From Pseudomonadota bacterium (GTDB taxonomy: Bacteria > Pseudomonadota > Alphaproteobacteria > Sphingomonadales > Sphingomonadaceae), in contig CANJKQ010000046.1 in assembly GCA_947474905.1 (NCBI GenBank), positions 1 through 6,993 on the forward strand: 6,993 nucleotides of DNA. The letters run 5' to 3'. The translations under genes and the position numbers were made by a program. Under the pieces are notes generated by a model, which did not search any database, had not been told where the DNA came from, and saw only the letters and a program-made list of their open reading frames with translations. This document shows, piece after piece, positions 1 to 5,683 of the stretch (position 1 is the first letter of the stretch; each line of letters starts with the position of its first letter).

Positions 1-1917
1 ATCCTCGACACCGACGATCAGTTGAGGCTGCTGAAGCAACTCGTCATCGCCGCCGACATCGACGAAAAGCGCTTCCCGGCACGCGCGCTGGGCGGGCTGA
101 TCGACGAGTGGAAAAACAAGGGCCTGGCGCCCAAGGATATCGACGCGGGCGAAAGCGAGCGCTGGGCGAACGGGCGCGGCGGTGAACTCTACGCGCAATA
201 CCAGGCGCGGCTGGTCGCGCTCAACGCCTGCGATTTCGGCGATTTGCTGCTCCACATGCTCGTCATCCTGCGCACCCATCGCGACGTGCTGGCGCAGTAT
301 CAGCAGCGCTTCCGCTACATCATGGTCGACGAGTATCAGGACACCAACAGCGTCCAGTATCTCTGGCTGCGGCTGCTCGCGCAGGAGCGCAAGAACATCG
401 CCTGTGTCGGCGATGACGACCAGTCGATCTATTCCTGGCGCGGCGCGCAGGTTGAGAATATCCTGAAATTCGAGCGCGACTTTCCGGGCGCCAAGGTTAT
501 CCGGCTCGAGCAGAATTATCGCTCGACGCCGCACATCCTCGCGGCTGCATCGGGCGTGATCGCCAATAATAGCGGGCGGCTCGGCAAGACCTTGTGGACC
601 GAAGCGGCGGAGGGCGAGAAGGTCCGCGTCATCGGCGTGTGGGACGGGCCCGAGGAAGCGCGCCGCGTCGGCGAGGAAATCGAAAGCGCGCAGCGGCGCG
701 GGCAAAGCCTCAACACCATCGCCATCCTTGTCCGCGCCCAACACCAGACGCGCGAGTTCGAAGACCGCTTCATCGCGATCGGGCTGCCCTATCGCATCAT
801 CGGGGGTTTTCGCTTCTATGAGCGCGCCGAAATCCGCGACGCGCTCGCTTATCTGCGGGTGGTCGCGCAACCCGCCGACGATCTGGCGTTTGAGCGCATC
901 GTCAATGTGCCCAAGCGCGGGCTGGGCGACAAGGCGGTGCAGAAACTCCACCAGCTCGCCCGCGCGCAAGCGGTGCCGCTCAGCATCGCCGCCGCCCGCA
1001 TCCTCGACACTGATGAACTGGCGGGCGCGGCGCGGCGGTCGCTGGGCAATTTCGTCGGCGATCTCGCGCGCTGGCGGCAAATGGCGAGTGACTTGCCCCA
1101 CCCCGATCTCGCCCGCCAGATCCTTGACGAAAGCGGCTATACCGGGGCGCTCCAGGCCGAAAAGTCGGTCGAGGCGTCAGGCCGGCTCGAAAACCTTAAC
1201 GAACTCGTCCGCGCGATGGAGGAATATGAAACGCTCGGCGCGTTCCTTGAGCATGTCAGCCTGGTGATGGACAATGAAGGCACCGCGCAGGACGCTCAGG
1301 TGACGATCATGACCATCCACGCCGCCAAGGGGCTGGAGTTCGACACCGTGTTCTTGGCCGGCTGGGAGGAAGGGCTGTTCCCCAGCCAGCGCGCGCTCGA
1401 TGAGGGCGGGCTCGCCAGCCTGGAGGAGGAGCGCCGCCTCGCCTATGTCGCCATCACGCGTGCACGGCGGCGTGCGATCATCCTCCACGCCGCCAATCGC
1501 CGCATCTATGGGCAATGGACGTCCAGCATTCCCAGCCGCTTTGTCGGCGAACTCCCCCGCCCGCATATCGAGGAGGAATCGAGCCTGGGCGGCGGCGAAA
1601 GCCTGTGGCGCGCCAACTGGTCGACGCAAGCTGACCCCTTCGCCAATGTGGCGCGCGGCACCGGGCGCGGACCGGGCTGGCAACGCGCGGCGGGCAGCGG
1701 CAACGGGTTGCTTCGCGAAACCCGGGTGGTCGAAGCCCGCGCCTCCGCGGTCAGCCTGGGCAATAAGGGCCGCGACGACCTTGCGGTCGGCATGCGCGTC
1801 TTCCACCAGAAATTCGGCTATGGCCTGATCGCCGAAATCGAGGGCAACAAGCTGGAAATCGATTTCGAATCGGCCGGTCGCAAGCGGGTGATGGACAGCT
1901 TTGTGACGATCAGTTGA
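1..1917 (+). CDS. uvrD: UvrD/PcrA-type superfamily 1A DNA helicase, 5' end missing
   Basis: This is an ATP-driven 3'-5' DNA helicase of the UvrD/PcrA family, which acts in nucleotide excision and mismatch repair and clears proteins from DNA. The frame is open from base 1 (ILDTDDQLRLLKQL) and ends at TGA 1915-1917, giving 638 residues. The TTG at 22 is internal, not a start. Visible motifs are II VDEYQDTN (325-348), III VGDDDQSIYSWRGAQ (406-450), IV NYRS (514-525), V from VTIMTIHAAKGLEF to the EEGLFP segment (1300-1383) and VI EEERRLAYVAITRAR (1423-1467). Compared with PcrA numbering, about 110 N-terminal residues are missing, including the Q motif, Walker A and motif Ia. After a Gly/Ser-rich linker (about residues 525-590) the last ~40 residues (MRVFHQKFGYGLIAEIEGN) match the UvrD/PcrA Tudor-like tail known to contact RNA polymerase. 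UvrD and PcrA cannot be separated here; uvrD is the usual proteobacterial name. The family call is very secure. Confidence 0.96.
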   Translation: MLDTDDQLRLLKQLVIAADIDEKRFPARALGGLIDEWKNKGLAPKDIDAGESERWANGRGGELYAQYQARLVALNACDFGDLLLHMLVILRTHRDVLAQYQQRFRYIMVDEYQDTNSVQYLWLRLLAQERKNIACVGDDDQSIYSWRGAQVENILKFERDFPGAKVIRLEQNYRSTPHILAAASGVIANNSGRLGKTLWTEAAEGEKVRVIGVWDGPEEARRVGEEIESAQRRGQSLNTIAILVRAQHQTREFEDRFIAIGLPYRIIGGFRFYERAEIRDALAYLRVVAQPADDLAFERIVNVPKRGLGDKAVQKLHQLARAQAVPLSIAAARILDTDELAGAARRSLGNFVGDLARWRQMASDLPHPDLARQILDESGYTGALQAEKSVEASGRLENLNELVRAMEEYETLGAFLEHVSLVMDNEGTAQDAQVTIMTIHAAKGLEFDTVFLAGWEEGLFPSQRALDEGGLASLEEERRLAYVAITRARRRAIILHAANRRIYGQWTSSIPSRFVGELPRPHIEEESSLGGGESLWRANWSTQADPFANVARGTGRGPGWQRAAGSGNGLLRETRVVEARASAVSLGNKGRDDLAVGMRVFHQKFGYGLIAEIEGNKLEIDFESAGRKRVMDSFVTIS

Positions 1918-1928
1918 TCTTTCCCGCC

Positions 1929-1966
1929 AGGCGCTTTCGACCGTGGCCACTGCGCCAAAGGCGCCT
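1929..1966. terminator. Possible weak bidirectional terminator between convergent genes
   Basis: The 66-base gap between the helicase and the convergent lipoprotein gene holds an AGGCGC (1929-1934) that can pair with GCGCCT (1961-1966), or alternatively a tight GCGCC-AAA-GGCGC hairpin (1952-1964). No T-run follows on either strand, so this is not a classical intrinsic terminator. The convergent position is what makes termination plausible. GC-rich genomes give short stems like this by chance, so confidence is low. Confidence 0.25.
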
Positions 1967-1983
1967 ACACAGGCCTGACGAGC

Positions 1984-2706
1984 TCAGATCGGCCGTTTCG
2001 GCTTCACGGCTGCGGCCGATGCCGGCGCGGTGACGGGCACCGGCAGAATTTCGTAGAGTTCGAGCTGGCCCGCTCGGCTGGCAGGACTGGTGATGACAAA
2101 GCGCCAGCGGAACGGGGCGACGCGTTCGACCACCCCCGTCACATCACGCCCCTTCACCGCGCCATAGCCTGGCGCTGCATCGCGCTCGCGCAACCGCACC
2201 GCGCCGAGAAAGACGAGCCGCTTGGGTTGATCGTCCCGGTAGAGCCAGCCGCCCGGCAGCGAAACCCCATCCTGCTTGGTCAGCGACTGGCGCTTGTCGT
2301 CGCCCGCCACTTCACAGCGATTGGGGCGCGTTGTCGCATAGCCGATGCTGCCGCCCAGGCGGATCGACCGGCACCAATAGGAACCCGGCGTCAGCGCGGG
2401 GAGCGGTAGGGCAGCAGCGGGATCCAGCAGCGCCCCTTCCGCCTTTAGTCGCGTAGGATAGCGGCGCGCGACCACTTTCAGCGCCGCCTGCCAACGCTCC
2501 GGCAGCGCATCGATCAGCAGCTGGTCACCCGTCGACGCAATGCCGCGCCACGCCGCACTTGGCGGTGGATCAATCGTGACAACGCCTTTGGGCCCGGGCA
2601 ACGGCGGTGGCTGGGTGATGGTGTTGAGCCGCGGATGATGCGCGCACCCCGCCAGTCCAGCCAGGGCGGTCAAAGCCAAACAGGGCGCAATCATCCCTGA
2701 CCGCAC
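1984..2706 (-). CDS. DUF4893-family lipoprotein
   Basis: This is a predicted envelope lipoprotein of unknown function, 240 residues. The signal peptide MRSGMIAPCLALTALAGLAG ends in a clean lipobox (LAG-C, Cys21 as lipidation site). The body from about Trp53 to Leu221 resembles DUF4893 proteins of sphingomonads: EGALLDP (90-96), PGSYWCRSIRLG (107-118), a second Cys at 131 in NRCEV, and a C-terminal RDVTGVVERVAPFRWRFV stretch. C112 and C131 could form a periplasmic disulfide. Start choice: GTG at 2706 has GAGGGA seven bases upstream and adds an Arg to the n-region. The ATG at 2694 has no spaced ribosome binding site, and starting there would give 236 residues. A frame open back to 3348 is antisense to the DUF2946 gene and is not real. 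The gene is divergent from the DUF2946-receptor operon. Family assignment is from recalled pattern; no molecular function is established. Confidence 0.85.
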   Translation of the reverse strand: MRSGMIAPCLALTALAGLAGCAHHPRLNTITQPPPLPGPKGVVTIDPPPSAAWRGIASTGDQLLIDALPERWQAALKVVARRYPTRLKAEGALLDPAAALPLPALTPGSYWCRSIRLGGSIGYATTRPNRCEVAGDDKRQSLTKQDGVSLPGGWLYRDDQPKRLVFLGAVRLRERDAAPGYGAVKGRDVTGVVERVAPFRWRFVITSPASRAGQLELYEILPVPVTAPASAAAVKPKRPI

Positions 2707-2713
2707 GGCAATT

Positions 2714-2719
2714 TCCCTC
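2714..2719 (-). promoter_or_regulatory. Ribosome binding site deciding the GTG start of the DUF4893 gene
   Basis: On the minus strand GAGGGA lies seven bases before GTG 2706-2704. The alternative ATG 2694-2692 is preceded directly by CAGGG with no spacer, which a ribosome could not use. This favours the GTG start. Confidence 0.55.
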
Positions 2720-2774
2720 AAAATCGTGATGTTAACGAAACGTAAACGCCAAAAGAGTAAAGAACTAGTTAACG
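2720..2774. promoter_or_regulatory. AT-rich divergent promoter region with CtrA-like and paired GTTAACG elements
   Basis: This is the only clearly AT-rich stretch in the window, between the divergent lipoprotein and DUF2946 genes, so it most likely carries promoters for both. GTTAACG occurs twice (2731-2737 and 2768-2774), 37 bases apart. The first copy forms TTAA-N7-TAAAC (2732-2747), one base off the alphaproteobacterial CtrA consensus TTAA-N7-TTAAC. AACG also recurs at 2734, 2739 and 2745. I could not identify a convincing -35/-10 pair on either strand. The regulatory role is inferred from position and composition; CtrA binding is only a possibility, and a metal-responsive repressor could equally use such a site. 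Confidence 0.45.
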
Positions 2775-2872
2775 CAGGCCCAGCCGTGCCTAATCCATGG
2801 TAGCTGGAGGCGCGACAGCATCGCGGGGGTTCGTTTGCCATGCCTGCGTTGATGCGATAAGCGCCGCCGCCA
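2775..2872 (+). other. Leader region upstream of the DUF2946 gene
   Basis: About 100 bases between the AT-rich promoter region and the DUF2946 start. A perfect GGAGG (2806-2810) has no start codon at the right distance. A six-codon frame (2840-2860, MPALMR then TAA) ends 12 bases before the DUF2946 ATG in the same frame. A 34-codon frame (2797-2901) overlaps the start of the gene and encodes a Cys/His-bearing VCHAC segment, but has no ribosome binding site. No riboswitch class was recognised. These small frames may be chance; the region is recorded because the gene downstream has no obvious ribosome binding site of its own. Confidence 0.3.
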
Positions 2873-3280
2873 ATGCCTCTGTTGCGCACTTTTGCCCATA
2901 GTCGGCCCGTTATCGCGGCGATCATCTTCGCCTGCGCGATGCTGGCGCGGCTGGCAGTGCCGAGTGGGTATATGATCGGCGCAGACGCCGCTCGCGGCCT
3001 GCCCACCATAGAAATCTGCACCGGCCATGGCGCTGCCACTTTGGCCAATGACACGCCGACCGGCAGTCCGACGAAGAACGATCCGCACCAAACCGGCGCC
3101 GACCATTTCTGCGCCTTTGCCGGTGCCAGCGTCGCGCTCGACACCGCGCCGTTGCTGGCTGCCTTGCCGCCGGTGGTGCTGGTCGCTGCAATGCCGGTGG
3201 CAATCACCGGGCTGTTGATCCCCGGGCGCGGCCTTGCCGCGCCGCCGCCGCCCAAGACCGGACCGCCTGCCCTTTTCTGA
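2873..3280 (+). CDS. DUF2946-family small protein, CruR-like copper-responsive upstream ORF candidate
   Basis: A 135-residue protein of the DUF2946 type. Visible are a hydrophobic N-terminal segment (residues 12-30) running into ARLAVPSGYMIG, a Cys/His motif ICTGHG (C49, H52), a His-rich linker (H72, H78) leading to HFCAFAG (C80), a second hydrophobic segment (about 90-117) and a proline-rich end APPPPKTGPPALF. In Bordetella pertussis the DUF2946 protein CruR heads a copper-repressed TonB-receptor operon. Its nascent chain senses copper through CxxC, which relieves translation arrest at a C-terminal RAPP and lets Rho terminate transcription before the receptor gene. The same position ahead of a receptor gene is seen here. 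Differences are CAFA instead of CxxC and TGPP instead of RAPP, so copper could instead use C49/H52 with H78/C80. ATG 2873 is the only start after the in-frame TAA at 2858, and no clear ribosome binding site precedes it. Family call is strong; regulatory role is by analogy. Confidence 0.85.
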   Translation: MPLLRTFAHSRPVIAAIIFACAMLARLAVPSGYMIGADAARGLPTIEICTGHGAATLANDTPTGSPTKNDPHQTGADHFCAFAGASVALDTAPLLAALPPVVLVAAMPVAITGLLIPGRGLAAPPPPKTGPPALF

Positions 3281-3346
3281 CCGAAGTGCACCGAAGGCTC
3301 GCGCCCGTGAGCTTTCCCTTTCACGTCAGATAGATGGATTTGGCCC
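3281..3346 (+). promoter_or_regulatory. Intercistronic region, candidate Rho-dependent attenuation site
   Basis: Sixty-six bases separate the DUF2946 stop from the receptor start. They hold a tandem ACCGAAG (3280-3286 and 3290-3296) and a small hairpin, CGTGA (3306-3310) pairing with TCACG (3321-3325) around a pyrimidine-rich loop. The stretch 3241-3330, covering the proline-rich end of the DUF2946 gene and this gap, counts 37 C against 23 G, in the direction expected for a Rho loading site. No T-run is present. No strong ribosome binding site precedes ATG 3347; only a weak ATGGA lies near it. Rho action is inferred from the CruR model, and C excess alone is weak evidence in GC-rich DNA. Confidence 0.35.
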
Positions 3347-5650
3347 ATGACGATTTTCCTGGGCGCGGCGCCGCTGGCGCTCGCCGCGATGGCACCTGTG
3401 GCGGTGCCCGATCAACATGCCGATCACGGCTACCCCGCCGATACCGATCACGACATTCTCGTCACCTCGACGCGCCACAATGCGATGATCGAGGCCAACC
3501 CCAATCCCAGCACCGCCAGCATCGACGCTGCGACGATCGATCGCACCGTCAACGCGGTGAATGTCGAGGATGCACTCAAATACCTCCCCAGCCTGGTCGT
3601 CCGCAAACGCCATATCGGCGACACGCAGGCGCCGCTCGCGACGCGCACCAGCGGCGTCGCCGCCTCGGCGCGCAGCCTGATCTTTGCCGATGGCGCCCTG
3701 CTCTCCTCGCTGATCGGCAACAACAACACGACCGCCAGTCCGCAATGGCAGTTGGTCAGCCCGCAGGAAATCGCCCGGATCGACGTGCTTTATGGCCCCT
3801 ATTCGGCGGCCTATGCGGGTAATTCGATTGGCGCGGTGGTCAATATCACCACCCGCCTGCCCGATCGGCTGGAGGCGGACATCAATGCCGGCACCTCGGT
3901 CCAGACGTTCAGCCAATATGGCACGCGCGGCACGTTCCCGGCATATGATATCGGCGCGACGCTGGGCGATCGTTGGGGACGGCTCGCTTTGTTCGCCAGC
4001 TACAGCCATGTGTCGAGCGACAGCCAGCCATTGGCCTATGCCACCGCCAATCGCGCTGCCAGTCCATCGAGCAGCGGCAACCCGACCACCGGCGGCTTTG
4101 ACGATGTCAACCGCTTCGGCGCCCCCATTCGCGTGCTCGGCGCAACCGGACTGGAACATCAGGAGCAGGATTTCGCCAAGCTCAAACTGGCGTTTGATCT
4201 CACCCCGGACATCCGCTTGAGCTATATCGGCGGGGCCTTCGTCAACGCCACCAATGACGGGGCCGCCAGCTATTTGAGCGACGCCAGCGGCGCGCCGGTC
4301 TTTGCCGGAAACCTCAACATCGGTGGCTATAGCTACTCCGTGCCGTCGACCACTTTCTCAAACAACGTCTATCGCACGCGCCAGACGCATTGGTCGCACA
4401 GCTGGATCGCGCAAGGCACGCAAGGGCCCGTCGATTTCCACATCGTCGGCACCTTGTTTGATTATGCCCGCGACGATCAACGCGTGCCATCGACGGCGCT
4501 GCCCGGTGCTTTTGCCGGTGGCGCAGGCAATTTGACCAGGCTCAACGGCACCGGCTGGTACACGGTCGACGCCAAGGCGAGCGTCCACCTGATCGGGCAT
4601 GATCAGCTGACCGTCGCGGCGGGCTATCACCGCGACCAGTATAGCCTCAACAGCAACCGCTACACGCTCGCCGCCAACTGGCTGAGCGATGCGCCCGGCG
4701 CGCTCAACCAGATATCACGCGGCACGACGCAGACCGATGCCGCCTGGGGCCAGATTGCGTGGCGGCCCGTCGCGCCGTTGCTGCTGACCATCGGGGGGCG
4801 CCAGGAATGGTGGCAGGCGCGCGACGGCTATAATTTCAGCGTCACGCCCGCGCTGTCGGTCGTCCAGCCCCGCCGCGCGGTCAGCCGCTTTTCGCCCAAG
4901 GCAACGCTTGCCTGGACGCCGTCAAAGCACTGGCAAGCCAGCGCCTCGTTCGGCGAAGCGTGGCGTTTCCCGACCGTGATGGAGCTGTATCAGGTGGTGA
5001 CGACGGGCCCCTCGCTCACCTCGCCCAATCCCACGCTCCGCCCCGAACAGGCGCTGAGCGAGGAATTGGCCGTCCAGCGCAACGACGGCGCCAGCTATGC
5101 CCGGCTGTCGCTGTTTCACGAGCTGATCAACAACGCGCTGCTCACTCAGTCCACGCCGTTGGTGCCGGGATCGACGACGCTGTACAGCTATTTCCAGAAT
5201 GTCGATCGCATTGAGACGTACGGGCTGGAACTGGCCTTCCAGCAATCAAATCTGCTGCCCGGCATAGACTTGTCCGGCAGCGTGACGCTGACCGATCCGC
5301 GTGTCCGCGCCGATGCTGCGCTGCCCGCCGCGATTGGCAAACGCCCGCCGCAAGTGCCGACGCAACGCGCGACGCTGGTTGCGACATGGCATCCGGGGAC
5401 GCACTGGTCGCTAAGCGCAGCGGGGCGCTATTCGGGCCGATCTTTCGCTGTGATCGACAATAGCGACCCGGTCAGCTTCACCTATCAGGGCTTTGGCAGC
5501 TATTTTGTTGCCGATGTGCGGGCGACGGTGGACGTTACCCGGCAATTCCAGCTCGCGCTTGGTATGGATAATCTTACCGACCGCCGTTATTATCTGTTCC
5601 ATCCGTTTCCGGGGCGAAGCTTTCGCGCCGAAATGCGTTGGCGCCTTTGA
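3347..5650 (+). CDS. TonB-dependent outer-membrane receptor, possibly for copper or another metal
   Basis: A 767-residue outer-membrane receptor that imports a ligand using TonB-ExbB-ExbD energy. After a hydrophobic leader (residues 1-20) comes a His/Asp-rich stretch DQHADHGYPADTDHD, then a TonB box (DILVT, 36-40). The plug domain (about 45-170) includes EDALKYLPSLVVRKRHIGDT, LIFADGALL and IARIDVLYGPYSAAYAGNSIGA, ending in VVNITTR. The rest is beta-barrel with alternating aromatic strands, closing with GMDNLTDRRYYLFHPFPGRS and MRWRL. The last residue is Leu rather than the usual Phe. ATG 3347 is the only start after the in-frame TGA at 3308, yet the leader MTIFLGAAPLALAAMAPVAV has no Lys or Arg, which is unusual for a signal peptide. 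Placement after a DUF2946 gene and the N-terminal histidines (H24, H27, H35) suggest copper or another metal; sequence alone does not give the ligand, and a siderophore or cobalamin remains possible. Confidence 0.93.
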   Translation: MTIFLGAAPLALAAMAPVAVPDQHADHGYPADTDHDILVTSTRHNAMIEANPNPSTASIDAATIDRTVNAVNVEDALKYLPSLVVRKRHIGDTQAPLATRTSGVAASARSLIFADGALLSSLIGNNNTTASPQWQLVSPQEIARIDVLYGPYSAAYAGNSIGAVVNITTRLPDRLEADINAGTSVQTFSQYGTRGTFPAYDIGATLGDRWGRLALFASYSHVSSDSQPLAYATANRAASPSSSGNPTTGGFDDVNRFGAPIRVLGATGLEHQEQDFAKLKLAFDLTPDIRLSYIGGAFVNATNDGAASYLSDASGAPVFAGNLNIGGYSYSVPSTTFSNNVYRTRQTHWSHSWIAQGTQGPVDFHIVGTLFDYARDDQRVPSTALPGAFAGGAGNLTRLNGTGWYTVDAKASVHLIGHDQLTVAAGYHRDQYSLNSNRYTLAANWLSDAPGALNQISRGTTQTDAAWGQIAWRPVAPLLLTIGGRQEWWQARDGYNFSVTPALSVVQPRRAVSRFSPKATLAWTPSKHWQASASFGEAWRFPTVMELYQVVTTGPSLTSPNPTLRPEQALSEELAVQRNDGASYARLSLFHELINNALLTQSTPLVPGSTTLYSYFQNVDRIETYGLELAFQQSNLLPGIDLSGSVTLTDPRVRADAALPAAIGKRPPQVPTQRATLVATWHPGTHWSLSAAGRYSGRSFAVIDNSDPVSFTYQGFGSYFVADVRATVDVTRQFQLALGMDNLTDRRYYLFHPFPGRSFRAEMRWRL

Positions 5651-5683
5651 CAGGCTGGCGATAAGCGACGATAGCGCGCGACG

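Noticed and set aside
22..24. TTG at 22 as the helicase start
   Set aside because: The frame continues upstream to base 1 with family-typical residues (ILDTDDQ), and the Walker A region must lie before the window.
728..1267. Plus-strand 179-codon frame inside the helicase gene
   Set aside because: Out-of-frame Ser/Arg/Pro-rich shadow of the helicase coding sequence.
1177..1950. Minus-strand open frame of 257 codons over the helicase 3' end
   Set aside because: It lies opposite helicase motifs V and VI and has no protein-like domain pattern.
2775..2872. Cobalamin or other riboswitch in front of the DUF2946-receptor operon
   Set aside because: I looked for B12-box-like and other conserved cores and found none; the leader is also short for a cobalamin riboswitch.
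2707..2872. General stress (EcfG-type, GGAAC-N16/17-CGTT) promoter in the divergent region
   Set aside because: Only a partial AGAAC is present, with no CGTT at the right spacing on either strand.
2707..3348. Extension of the minus-strand lipoprotein frame back to 3348 (454 codons in all)
   Set aside because: The extra part is antisense to the well-recognised DUF2946 gene, and the internal start at 2706 has a ribosome binding site and an intact lipoprotein signal.
3326..4159. Minus-strand open frame of 277 codons inside the receptor gene
   Set aside because: Arg/Gly/Ala-rich translation with no recognisable domain; a typical antisense shadow of a GC-rich gene.
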